Assembly (NCBI GenBank): GCA_021818545.1
Contig: JAKATX010000013.1
Location: forward strand, 62,001 to 126,000
Direction: 5' to 3'
Length of the DNA stretch: 64,000 nucleotides
DNA from: Microcaldota archaeon
GTDB lineage: Archaea > Micrarchaeota > Micrarchaeia > Micrarchaeales > Micrarchaeaceae
Made by a program: the position numbers and the translations under genes. Positions 29,595 to 38,964 of this stretch are shown here, piece by piece. Every line of letters starts with the position of its first letter. The first letter of the stretch is position 1. The notes beneath the pieces are model-generated. The model was not told the DNA's origin and ran no database searches. It saw only the letters and a program-made list of their open reading frames with translations.

Positions 29595-30945
29595 GTGACA
29601 TCCTCCCACCCGTGAACGGCGTGGGCTTCCTCTGCGTTCATGCAATCGCTGCATCCCGCAAAGGATGTGTTTTATCGGTTCTCAGTTCGCCGAGTCCGTT
29701 TGCATTCCCTGTTGGAACGTATTGACGATTCTCTCCCTGAGCGTGACTTTCCCTCTGTCCGAGGGTAGCTCTGTTGAGTATGTTTATTGATGCGTTTATG
29801 TCCCTGTCCTTTGACATTCCGCATCTCTGGCAGATGTACGTTCTTTCCGAGAGTGGCATCTCCTGAATGTTGCCGCAATTACTGCACTCCTTTGAGGTGT
29901 TCCTTGCATCCACTTTGACTACACTCAAACCAGCACTTTCAGCCTTGTATGAGAGGAGTTGGATGAACCTGTTCCATGAAGCGTCATGTATCGAACTTGC
30001 CAACCTATGATTCTTTACCATGTTTTGGATACGGAGGTCTTCTACTGCGAATGAAGTGTATCCTGAATTGACGAGAGCGTCTGAAAGTTTATGCAGGTAG
30101 TCGCCAGATTGATTTGCGGAATATTCGTATGTTTTTTGGAGATGCGCCTTTGCCCTCTGCCTTCTCCTTGAGCCTTTGTTCCTCCTTGCGACTATTCTCT
30201 GCCAATGTGCAATCCTCTTTCTGTTCTGTTGCATGAACTTCGGTTTTTCTATCTTAGTTCCATCTGACAGTGCAACAAATGAATCCAGCCCCAAATCTAT
30301 CCCTACTGGATTGGTATCTTCCACTTTGGGAATTTTGACATTTGTTATCGTTGTGAAAACTGCATAATAACTCTTTCCTTCCCTCTTTATCGAAAGAGTC
30401 TTTATTGCACCTTCTATCTTCCTATGCAACTCTATCGGCATTGTTCCTATTCTTGAGACCCTTAGCCTGCCCTTCCTTATCGAGAAAGAACCGTTGTCCT
30501 GTGGATATGTTATTGACTTGTATCTGTCCCGTGACCTGAATCTCGGGAATCCTGCCTTTCTGTTTCCTTCCTTGATCCTTCTGAAGAAGTTCTGGTATGC
30601 TTTTAGAAGCCTGAATTCTATCTCGCATCTTGTCTGCGAATAGAGTTTCAGGTATCTCTTGTCATCTTGGATTGCCTCTTTTACGAATCTGTTGAATTGA
30701 GCCATCGAGACCTTGGTCTTTCCATTTTTATAGGACTCGATTGACTTCTCAAGAATCTTGTTGTAGAACTGTTGTGCAATAATCAGCCTTTCGTCTATCT
30801 CTCCCTGCCTTGTAGCGTCAGGGTGGATTCTGAACTTGTAGGCTCTTGTCAGTTCCATGCAACCTATATTTCCATCCATATTTATACGCCTTACTACGGT
30901 TCGCTTTCATCCCACCCATGAATGGTGTGGGATTTCCCGCTCACT
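29595..30945 (-). mobile_element. TnpB-only IS200/IS605-type element (no TnpA)
   Basis: left-end hairpin tcccacccatgaatggtgtggga (30909-30933), right end GGAAGCC-hairpin-GGAGGATGTCAC shared with copy 2. Confidence 0.8.
29638..30855 (-). CDS. tnpB: TnpB RNA-guided endonuclease-like transposase
   Basis: RuvC D/E/D in VGIDLGLDSF, FAVEDL, DRDINASINIL; zinc finger CSNCG...CQRCG; start MELTRAYKFRIHPDATRQ. Confidence 0.93.
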   Translation of the reverse strand, partial: ELTRAYKFRIHPDATRQGEIDERLIIAQQFYNKILEKSIESYKNGKTKVSMAQFNRFVKEAIQDDKRYLKLYSQTRCEIEFRLLKAYQNFFRRIKEGNRKAGFPRFRSRDRYKSITYPQDNGSFSIRKGRLRVSRIGTMPIELHRKIEGAIKTLSIKREGKSYYAVFTTITNVKIPKVEDTNPVGIDLGLDSFVALSDGTKIEKPKFMQQNRKRIAHWQRIVARRNKGSRRRQRAKAHLQKTYEYSANQSGDYLHKLSDALVNSGYTSFAVEDLRIQNMVKNHRLASSIHDASWNRFIQLLSYKAESAGLSVVKVDARNTSKECSNCGNIQEMPLSERTYICQRCGMSKDRDINASINILNRATLGQRESHAQGENRQYVPTGNANGLGELRTDKTHPLRDAAIA

Positions 30946-31048
30946 TTGTTAATACGTCAGAATAGCAGCCGATAAATTGCCTGCGCTTTAGGAGTGTTTA
31001 GGCCAGACGATGACGCGCAGTGCAGGCAGGTTTGCCCGTGAACAGTAT

Positions 31049-31849
31049 TCACTTGGCAAGGCGCATGGCGGCCCCCTTGGACATCAAAGAGCTTAGCTTC
31101 GACTGCAGTTCCAACTCCTTCCGCAATTCTTCCAACGCCACGGGCGCTTCGTATTTGCTGCTCATAAACCGCGAGTCGTAGATTTTATCGAGCTCCGCAG
31201 TGGCGCCGTCAAGATCCAGTATATGAGTGCTTATGCCTGCAAGCTTTTCCGGTTTACGCAACGTACGCCTTAGAAACTTGGGCATGTTCATTCCCTTATT
31301 CGCCTTCAGCGCTTGGGCGAACCCCAGCTTGGCATAGTCGTAGGAGAAGCACTGCGTAGCCCATCTTATGTTGCGCTGCGCATCGGCTAGTTCATTTCCT
31401 TCCAGAGAACCTAGACTCGTGGCCAGCAGGCGATTGCGCTCGTTTATTGACTCCTGCCTTTGCTTTACGGCTTCAAGCATTGCGTCCGCAATGGCGCCAT
31501 TGTCAAAGGGCTTGCCGTTAACCTTTTGGGTTACGTAGAACCCTATCAGCTCCGCGAGCCCTTCCGCCAGCCTCCTGTCCCGCGGGCGGCTGTACGAGAA
31601 TTCCAAGAACGGCATGGCATCAAATGATATCTTGAACGTCAGGGCGTGCGCCAGCTCATGGCTTATGAGCTGGTCTATGTGATATCCTGTTTTCTCTGCA
31701 GCATAAGAGTCACCATTCGCCTCGGCCTTTTCCATTGTCTTGAACAGATTGTATGCGGGCTTGTAGAATATTATTGAACCTTTTTCATAGCAGGCAGCCG
31801 CACCGATGTACTCCTTGTCGCACTGGAATACCAATGGTATGCCGTCCAA
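31049..31849 (-). CDS. putative HExxH zinc metallopeptidase, possibly the 3' part of a frameshifted longer gene
   Basis: ISHELAHALTF motif; coding-like sequence continues upstream in other frames to about 32114. Confidence 0.6.
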   Translation of the reverse strand: MDGIPLVFQCDKEYIGAAACYEKGSIIFYKPAYNLFKTMEKAEANGDSYAAEKTGYHIDQLISHELAHALTFKISFDAMPFLEFSYSRPRDRRLAEGLAELIGFYVTQKVNGKPFDNGAIADAMLEAVKQRQESINERNRLLATSLGSLEGNELADAQRNIRWATQCFSYDYAKLGFAQALKANKGMNMPKFLRRTLRKPEKLAGISTHILDLDGATAELDKIYDSRFMSSKYEAPVALEELRKELELQSKLSSLMSKGAAMRLAK

Positions 31850-32198
31850 TTCCTTTGGGGGCTTCTCTAATGTTAGGTTTGAAGTTCGTTACGCAGGCCG
31901 GAGTAAAGTTCATTGTACAAATCAGCGTAAATCGTTCTTGTCTCATTGACAATCGCTTTTGCACGGATATCGATGTATGTACGAAAATTTGCGTATTTGT
32001 CTTCGCTGGACTGGAGCTTTGTGGAAGGCCTTTCGGCATCGGACGCAGCGCCCTTGTCAATTGTCTTTTGTGCCGTAATATCACACTATCTGCTTTTCTG
32101 CGTCTGCTATATGACATGGTGCGGGACAATGTATATGGAGCTTTTTATATGCGGTTTTATCAGAGCATGCAATTGGGCGCTGAAAACCCATTATGCAG

Positions 32199-33377
32199 TT
32201 ATGGCTGCATCCAGTCTATCTCGTAGTACTCGTAGTCGCTCTTTGGAAGCTCTATCATCCTGGCCTTGTAGTACGTGACTGCGGTTTCCCTGTCGGCTAT
32301 TGCGATTATCAGCTCAAGCTTGTGCGCCTTTGCCTCGCTTATTATGGCTGACAGCTCGGCTCCGCCTATGTACTCGTCCTCGCTCAGCGATAGCATGGCG
32401 AACCTCGGGCTGTCGATGCCCGGTATCTCTATGTCATTGCCCTTCCTGTGGTAAAGCACGAAATCCATGCCCAGCTTTTTCTTCCTGCTCCTGCCGGGTA
32501 TTGCAAGTATGAAAGTTTTCCTAACTGAATGCGCCACTCTTATGGCCCTGGCCCATTCAGATATCAGCAGCTTTGCGTCCCTGGGGAACACGTGCACCAC
32601 GTGCTTGGAGTGCACCCATGCTGGGTCGTCCTTCACAGGGCGGGCCCCGGGGAAGTATATCCTGAAATGAGTGCCGAACTTGAAACCCGTCTTGACCACA
32701 TAGCCCTTGCTGCGCCAGTCCTTGTAGACGTCGTACAGCTTAGGGAAGTCAGACCGTCTCTTTGTCGCAGTATCCAGTATATTGGCTTTTGTCGAATTCT
32801 TGACATCCAGCATGCCTGCCTCGATCAGGAACACCGTCTCGTATATGTCAAGCTTGTTGAGCATGCCGTGGTCGCTCAGCTTGTAGGTGCCGTACTGCCC
32901 TAACCAGCTCTCTAGGTATATCTTCTTGCCGTCCTCAGGGTCATCGACCACTGTGATCATGTCCTCCGGGAAGAATACACCGCTGAGCTTGCGGCCCTTT
33001 GCCTTGAATCCGGATTGGGGATACTTCTTTGACGGCAGACGGCCGGCGGACTCCCTGAAGCTATCGGACATGCTCCTTATGGCCAGGCCCCTATCGCGCC
33101 AATCCTTGTAGGTGAAGTACCGCGCCATGAATTTGTGGCTGTGGCTGAACCGCTCCGCTACCTGATTAAAGTGCATCAAGGAGCCCGTTGATGCATACCT
33201 GCACTCCGCATTTCGCACATCCATAAGGAATAGGGCCTCCTCTGGCATGAGGAACAATCCATCCTTTGTGATGGTGCCTATGTTGCCGTTCCTTAGCGTG
33301 TCTATGCCTGATTGATCAGTTACGCAGAACGTCTTCGCCTTATGATCGAATTTTATAGTTAGCAATGCGGACACCAT
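32199..33377 (-). CDS. endA: tRNA-splicing endonuclease, three-unit (epsilon2-like) architecture
   Basis: two YKDWRxxG units, catalytic-type YKDWRSKGYVVKTGFKFGTHFRIY...SKHVVHV in the middle unit, C-terminal beta-type unit. Confidence 0.9.
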   Translation of the reverse strand: MVSALLTIKFDHKAKTFCVTDQSGIDTLRNGNIGTITKDGLFLMPEEALFLMDVRNAECRYASTGSLMHFNQVAERFSHSHKFMARYFTYKDWRDRGLAIRSMSDSFRESAGRLPSKKYPQSGFKAKGRKLSGVFFPEDMITVVDDPEDGKKIYLESWLGQYGTYKLSDHGMLNKLDIYETVFLIEAGMLDVKNSTKANILDTATKRRSDFPKLYDVYKDWRSKGYVVKTGFKFGTHFRIYFPGARPVKDDPAWVHSKHVVHVFPRDAKLLISEWARAIRVAHSVRKTFILAIPGRSRKKKLGMDFVLYHRKGNDIEIPGIDSPRFAMLSLSEDEYIGGAELSAIISEAKAHKLELIIAIADRETAVTYYKARMIELPKSDYEYYEIDWMQP

Positions 33378-33381
33378 TTAA

Positions 33382-34143
33382 TTAAGTTGCTACATTTAGC
33401 AGAGTCTCAGATTCTATGTCGGCAAGTTTGGCAGGCATCATCATGAGCGTAGGGCCGTTGCTGAACTTGATATCCTTCAGCTCGCCCAGCTTGGCGTATC
33501 TTATCACCTTGCCATCAAGCGCTATGTTGTGCAACAGGAGCATTTTGGTGTCCCAGCCCACCAGGTCCGATTTGTGCTGCTGCGCCGCATTGACCAGTGT
33601 CTCTGCAGCCTCCTCTGGTTGCAGTGACGAACCGGAAGGGCCGTCATAGTCCAATAGCAGCATGGTGTGCAGGTTCCTCTTTGCGTTGCCCTCTATTATG
33701 TCAAAGAATGAAATGGGCTTGTAGTGCTCGCTCCAACGGGGTATCGTTATTATCTGACCGAACCTGTAGAAGTCCAGACCGCTCTCCCCTATAGCGGCAG
33801 AAAGTATTGATGGGGCGTGCAACATGCTAGTTTTTATGCCGCGCTTGGCAGCTGCGTTGAGTATCACCTTGTGCGTCGTAGCGACCAGCGGGTCGCCGCC
33901 GACCAGCAACGATATGTCGGTGCCGGCAGCCTTAGAGACGAAGCCATCCACGCCGTCCTCAAGATCCTGCCTGGAAAGCTCAGTCACCCCGCTTGGGGAA
34001 GCCGCCTTTATTAGCTCTATGGTGCTTTCAGGTATGAAGCTTGTGTACCGCTCTATGTAAGACCCGGAACTTTCCCTCACCAGCTCCAATGCCCTTTGGG
34101 ACACGTCGCTGCTGCAGAGGCCCAGACCTATTATGTAAAGCAT
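33382..34143 (-). CDS. dphB: diphthine synthase
   Basis: MLYIIGLGLCSSDVSQRAL...LLVGGDPLVATTH...GESGLDFYRFG. Confidence 0.93.
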   Translation of the reverse strand: MLYIIGLGLCSSDVSQRALELVRESSGSYIERYTSFIPESTIELIKAASPSGVTELSRQDLEDGVDGFVSKAAGTDISLLVGGDPLVATTHKVILNAAAKRGIKTSMLHAPSILSAAIGESGLDFYRFGQIITIPRWSEHYKPISFFDIIEGNAKRNLHTMLLLDYDGPSGSSLQPEEAAETLVNAAQQHKSDLVGWDTKMLLLHNIALDGKVIRYAKLGELKDIKFSNGPTLMMMPAKLADIESETLLNVAT

Positions 34144-34153
34144 TTGACCAGCA

Positions 34154-35113
34154 TCATTCCGCTATGCCGTTCGGCGTTATCTTTATGACGCACTCGCCTT
34201 CCGGCACGGCGGGCGAATCGACCAGCCTCACTATGCGCTTCTCCTCCTTGCTTTTTCTGAGATAGAGCCTTGTAGTGGCAGCATGCGCAAGAACGTTGCC
34301 TCCGATTGGCGTGGTAGGGTCGCCGAACAGTATGCCGGGGTTATCCATGACCTGGTTCGAGACGTAGACCGCCAGGCTGTACTTGTCTGCAAGCATCTGC
34401 AGCCTGTGGATGTGAACATTGAGCTTTTGCTGCCTCTCGCCAAGGGCGCCCCTGCCTATGAACTCAGACCTGAACAGCGCCATGAGGGAATCTACTATGA
34501 TCAGCTTTATGTTCTTCTCCTGTATCAGCTTGTCGGCCCGCTCTATAGTGAGTATCTGCTGGTCCGTGGTTATGGCGCGAACGACCAGTATGTTTTCTAA
34601 TGCGGTCTTTGGATCAATGCCCTTTGCCTTCGCTATGCTTTCTATGCGCTCCGGCCTGAAAGTCCCTTCAGTGTCTATGAACAGGACGGCGCCTTCTAGG
34701 CCGCCATCCTTACGGGGAAGCTGCACATCTACAGCAAGCTGAAAGCCTAATTGCGATTTGCCGCTTGCGAATTTTCCGTACGCTTCAGTTATGGCGTTTG
34801 TTTCCACGCCGCCGCCTATAAGGTCATCCAGGTCCTTCGAATTGGTGGTTATCTTGCCTATCTCTTTGCGCTTCTCGGAGATCGCCTCTGCGGTCTCATA
34901 TACTACAGTGGTAGACTCCTGCGCCGCCTGGATCGCCTTCTTGGCGTTATCCACGCTTATACCGGCTATCTCTGAAAGCTCATGCGGTGCAGCGGTAGCG
35001 ATTTTCTCTATAGAATCTATGCCCGAGGCCCTAAGTTTTTCTGCTGTGGTCTCCCCTATGCCCGGCAAATCCTCCAGATCATGGATTCCCTTGTCCTTCG
35101 CCATTTGTATCAA
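34154..35113 (-). CDS. radA: DNA repair and recombination protein RadA
   Basis: HhH domain, EAYGKFASGKSQLGFQLAV, LIIVDSLMALFRSEFIGRGAL. Confidence 0.96.
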   Translation of the reverse strand: MIQMAKDKGIHDLEDLPGIGETTAEKLRASGIDSIEKIATAAPHELSEIAGISVDNAKKAIQAAQESTTVVYETAEAISEKRKEIGKITTNSKDLDDLIGGGVETNAITEAYGKFASGKSQLGFQLAVDVQLPRKDGGLEGAVLFIDTEGTFRPERIESIAKAKGIDPKTALENILVVRAITTDQQILTIERADKLIQEKNIKLIIVDSLMALFRSEFIGRGALGERQQKLNVHIHRLQMLADKYSLAVYVSNQVMDNPGILFGDPTTPIGGNVLAHAATTRLYLRKSKEEKRIVRLVDSPAVPEGECVIKITPNGIAE

Positions 35114-35225
35114 CTAGGTTATGCATGAATAGTAATAAATAAGTTTGATAAGTAATAATGCATTGGAATTCAAGCCAGCTGTAATGCATTTTTACGTCGT
35201 AATTGGCAATGAGATAAGAATAAGT

Positions 35226-35249
35226 GCCAGCGTGCAGATGCACGCTGGC
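35226..35249. repeat. perfect 11-bp inverted repeat GCCAGCGTGCA-GA-TGCACGCTGGC
   Basis: read directly between divergent radA and DUF92 genes. Confidence 0.9.
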
Positions 35250-35360
35250 AAGGCGACCAGTTCTACGACCTTCTTTACAGTAGAGAACCCGTGATATTAT
35301 AGCGGCAAATAGATTTTTAAATCTTTGTTAATAGCGGAATAATTTCATAAAAATGGTCGC

Positions 35361-36068
35361 ATGGCGTTCCTCACTCTCGACAAGATGGGATTGGCAGTAT
35401 CCTTGATTATGGCCCTTGCGCTGCTGCTTCTAGGGCAGGGACTGGGCATTTTCTTTGTGGCCATGATGATCTATTTCCTTGTCCTGTCGGCGTTGGCTAC
35501 GTGGGCGGGGAAGCCGCGGAAGAAGGTGCTCAAGCTATATCAGCGCGATAGAGGGGTAAGCAACGTGATAGCGAATGGTGGTTGCCCTACTATCATTGCC
35601 GTTATATTCTTCCTGCTGAGCAACTACCTGCATGCGCCCGGGCTCGCGTTGTTGGCGGTGGTAGGCTTCATGGGCAGCGTGGCTGCCATAATGGCGGATA
35701 AGTTTAGCAGCGAGCTGGGAGTGCTTGACGGGATGCCGCGCCTCATATTCACGTTCAGGAAGGTCAAGAGGGGCGTATCAGGCGGCGTAACCTCGCTGGG
35801 ATTGGCAGCCGGGCTATTGGGATCCCTGCTCATAGCGGCAGGCGTTTTCCTGATATGGGATTATGTCTCTGCCATAGGGGGCTATGGAGCGTATGGCATA
35901 GTGGTGGTTTTCTTAAGCATAGCCATCGCAGGGTTCGCAGGTACGGTAATAGATTCCATGCTGGGTTATTATGAGGAGAAGGGCCTAGGCAATAAGTTTA
36001 CATCCAACTTCCTGTGCAGCGTGTGCGGTGCTATCATTAGCGTTCTCCTTGCCCTTGCGTTTGTATGA
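35361..36068 (+). CDS. DUF92/TIGR00297 family membrane protein
   Basis: GVSGGVTSLGLAAGLLGSLLIA and GTVIDSMLGYYEEKG motifs. Confidence 0.8.
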   Translation: MAFLTLDKMGLAVSLIMALALLLLGQGLGIFFVAMMIYFLVLSALATWAGKPRKKVLKLYQRDRGVSNVIANGGCPTIIAVIFFLLSNYLHAPGLALLAVVGFMGSVAAIMADKFSSELGVLDGMPRLIFTFRKVKRGVSGGVTSLGLAAGLLGSLLIAAGVFLIWDYVSAIGGYGAYGIVVVFLSIAIAGFAGTVIDSMLGYYEEKGLGNKFTSNFLCSVCGAIISVLLALAFV

Positions 36069-36173
36069 GCATCTCGTTTGTCACCACATCGCGTATGAAG
36101 ACGGCGTACATTGCAGTTAAGCTTAAATATCGGGAAACCCATAATACAATATGCGTTAAGCATCGGTCATACA

Positions 36174-37058
36174 ATGGCAAAGAAGAGCAACAAGCGGGCT
36201 GCGGTCAAGTCTAAAGTCGGGTATAACCTTAAGTCAGTGAAACATAAAAAAGCAGCCAGACCGCAGCAGCGCAAGGCGCAAGTGCATAAGGCAGCGACGC
36301 GTCCGCTCCCTGTCAGCAAAGCAGCCATTAGGCGCAGCGCGAAGTCCCCAAAAGCAGCAGTAGGGAAGAGCGCGAATAATGAAACGGAAGTCAAGAGCGC
36401 GGAACAGAAGACCAAGCAGATAAAGGACATAAACAAGCTGCTCGATAAGGATTATACCGGCTACGAGATGGCGAAGAGCAAGAAACTGAAGAACATGAAC
36501 ATAGGCAAGCCGGAAGAGGTTAAGAACGCCATAAACATGCTGCTGAACAACGAGCAGATAATAGATTACCTAAAGAAGAACGTAAGCAGGGTTGCGCCGG
36601 AGGTCATAAGCATGCTAAGCGTGCCGAGGACGGATGAGTACATCGCGGTCCAGCTGGACCTTAAGATAAATGCCATAAGGAGGATCCTCAACATACTGCA
36701 GGGATACGGGATAACCAATTATTATGTGGCAAAGAACACCAATGGGTGGCTATCGTTCGCATGGTTCATAAACATTGACAAGGTGGAACCTTTCCTGGAG
36801 TACGTTAACAGAATGGGCAACGGCAATTCCATAATAAATGATGAATGCAACGACTATTTCGTGTGCAGGAAGTGCTATGACACAGACAAGCTCATATTCA
36901 CGTTCGACTCTGCATACGAATCAGGATTCCGGTGCTCATGTGGCGGTACGCTTGAGAGGATAGGGAAGGCAGAGGCGGAGAAGCTGATGAGGCCCGCCGC
37001 GGAGGTTAAGAAGAACAATCAGGATTATGCGGCCTCCTCTGGGTATTCGGGGGAGTAA
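36174..37058 (+). CDS. tfe: transcription factor E alpha subunit with basic N-terminal extension
   Basis: winged-helix region VPRTDEYIAVQLDLKINAIRRILNILQGYGI and C-terminal zinc ribbon VCRKCYD...FRCSCGGTLE. Confidence 0.8.
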   Translation: MAKKSNKRAAVKSKVGYNLKSVKHKKAARPQQRKAQVHKAATRPLPVSKAAIRRSAKSPKAAVGKSANNETEVKSAEQKTKQIKDINKLLDKDYTGYEMAKSKKLKNMNIGKPEEVKNAINMLLNNEQIIDYLKKNVSRVAPEVISMLSVPRTDEYIAVQLDLKINAIRRILNILQGYGITNYYVAKNTNGWLSFAWFINIDKVEPFLEYVNRMGNGNSIINDECNDYFVCRKCYDTDKLIFTFDSAYESGFRCSCGGTLERIGKAEAEKLMRPAAEVKKNNQDYAASSGYSGE

Positions 37059-37130
37059 GTGCCGTTTACGTTATTATTTGCAACTCCCGCAAAACTATTT
37101 ATAGCGTTGCAGTAGATTATTTGTTAACAA

Positions 37131-37205
37131 AGCGAGGTAGGGTAGTCTGGAGTGCCCGCCGGGCTCATAACCCGGAGATCGATGGTTCAAATCCATTCCT
37201 CGCTA
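37131..37205 (+). tRNA. initiator tRNA-Met(CAU)
   Basis: acceptor agcgagg/cctcgct, anticodon arm ccggg-ctcataa-cccgg with three G-C pairs typical of initiators. Confidence 0.93.
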
Positions 37206-37344
37206 TACACCCCTCACTTCCACTATTCGCGTTGTTGTTATATATATATGAATAATAAAAGAGAAAAATAAATGTAAGTAATGTGCAAAAATTCAGGATT
37301 TACAGCACAGAATAGCGGAACTCTGGGGTACTGGGCGGACTAAC

Positions 37345-37842
37345 ATGGCGGACAACATAACATATGACCTTCTATGGCAAATCCTCCAACGCGAGAAACA
37401 GACCAATGAGATACAGATGGTGCCGAAAACGTTCTTTCACGACATCGCCGGGCTGATAAAAGAGCTGGAAAAGGAAAAGACCGAAGAGAGCGAGCAGACA
37501 AAGCGCAACATGATAAAACTTTCCAACGACATGTACGAAAGGCGGAAGCAAAAGATACTGATATACATAGCATACGGAAGGCAGTTGCCGCAGCCGCTCC
37601 CGCAAGTGGAGGTTGATTTTTACGGCAAGGTGATTGGCGCTTTCAAGTCTAACGTGTTCTCGTCTCATCTGTCCGGCGAAAGCAAGGACTCAATGCTGGA
37701 GTCGCTTTATGACATACCTGAGATGCTGCTTCCATCCGGCAACAAGATAGGCCCGCTGGCGAAAGCCCAGACCGTCAGCGTTGAAAACACTGATGACGCT
37801 ACATTCCTGATTAACAATGCATTATGCAAGAAAATAGGCTGA
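37345..37842 (+). CDS. GINS complex subunit
   Basis: YDLLWQILQREKQTNEIQMVPKTFF...; context before L44e. Confidence 0.75.
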   Translation: MADNITYDLLWQILQREKQTNEIQMVPKTFFHDIAGLIKELEKEKTEESEQTKRNMIKLSNDMYERRKQKILIYIAYGRQLPQPLPQVEVDFYGKVIGAFKSNVFSSHLSGESKDSMLESLYDIPEMLLPSGNKIGPLAKAQTVSVENTDDATFLINNALCKKIG

Positions 37843-37847
37843 TTGGC

Positions 37848-38132
37848 ATGAAGATATCAAAAGAAATACGTGTATTTTGCCCCAAATGCAACAAGCACAC
37901 CCCGCATAAGGTCAAGATATACTCTAAGAAGCAGGAAAGCGGCCTTAACATAGGTAACAGGAGGCGCGCCAGGAAGCTGAAGGGATATATTGGCAAGGTA
38001 AAAGGTGCTGCAACTAGCAAGAAGGCGGGCAAGCACCAGAAGGCCATGCTGGAGTGCGCGCAGTGCGGATATATAGTCGAGCGCGTGCTGGGCACGAGGA
38101 CGAAGAAGAAGTTGGAGCTTAAGACAGGGTGA
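37848..38132 (+). CDS. rpl44e: 50S ribosomal protein L44e
   Basis: CPKCNKHTPHKVKIYSKKQESGLNIGNRR...CAQCGYIVER. Confidence 0.93.
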   Translation: MKISKEIRVFCPKCNKHTPHKVKIYSKKQESGLNIGNRRRARKLKGYIGKVKGAATSKKAGKHQKAMLECAQCGYIVERVLGTRTKKKLELKTG

Positions 38133-38950
38133 ACAGCATTCCTTCTGAAATCGAAAGTGAAACAAAAAGGATACCTAAGATAGGCGAACTAGTAATAGCC
38201 AACATAGCCAAGATAATGCAGTTCGGCGCCTACTGCAGGCTGCTCGAATACAACGATCTTGAGGTCTTCCTGCCGATAAGGGAGGTCTCCTCCGGATGGA
38301 TAAAGAACATACACGAGTTCATACATGAAGGGCAGAAGGTCGTATGCAAGGTCGTGTACTACGACAGGGAGCGCGGCTCGATAGACGTTTCGCTCAAGAA
38401 GGTAACCGCAAAGGAAACAAAAGAAAAGATAGGGAGCTACAATCTTGAGAAGAGGCTGGAGGCCCTGTTCACGCAGTCCATAAAGGTTAGCAAGCTGCAG
38501 GCCACGAATGAGAGCATCGAGGACAAGGTGCGCTCGGAGTTCGGCAGCTACACTAACATGATGCGCAGCATAATGGACGACGATGAGCGTGCACAGAAGA
38601 GCAGCATACCAAAGAAGCTAAGGAGCATGATGGTAAAACTGTACGAGGCCAACAAACCAGAGAAGAAGTTCATAGTTTCATACATAATGACTCTGTCATC
38701 ATACAACACGAGGACCGGTGCGCAGGAGCTCAGGGGCATATTGTCCGCTGTCAAGGAAAAAGGCGTGGATGTAAAGTACATAAGCGCGCCGAAGTACAGG
38801 CTCGTATCGCAGGGCGAGAACTACGCCCAAGCCGAAGCAAAGGTGAAATCCGCCACGGAGATAGTCCAGTCAAGGCTAAAGAAAGGCCTTTTTGCGATAG
38901 AAAAGGAGAAGCTGGCCAAGAAGAAAGAGAGCGTGATGGAAGCTCTATAA
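38129..38950 (+). CDS. translation initiation factor aIF2 alpha (GTG start)
   Basis: S1 domain LEVFLPIREVSSGWIKNIHEFIHEGQKVVCKVVYYDRERGSIDVSLKKV. Confidence 0.94.
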   Translation: MNSIPSEIESETKRIPKIGELVIANIAKIMQFGAYCRLLEYNDLEVFLPIREVSSGWIKNIHEFIHEGQKVVCKVVYYDRERGSIDVSLKKVTAKETKEKIGSYNLEKRLEALFTQSIKVSKLQATNESIEDKVRSEFGSYTNMMRSIMDDDERAQKSSIPKKLRSMMVKLYEANKPEKKFIVSYIMTLSSYNTRTGAQELRGILSAVKEKGVDVKYISAPKYRLVSQGENYAQAEAKVKSATEIVQSRLKKGLFAIEKEKLAKKKESVMEAL

Positions 38951-38964
38951 AGAATGGGTTTGCT

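Noticed and set aside
29193-29654. 153-aa minus-strand ORF
   Set aside because: Antisense to hmgA
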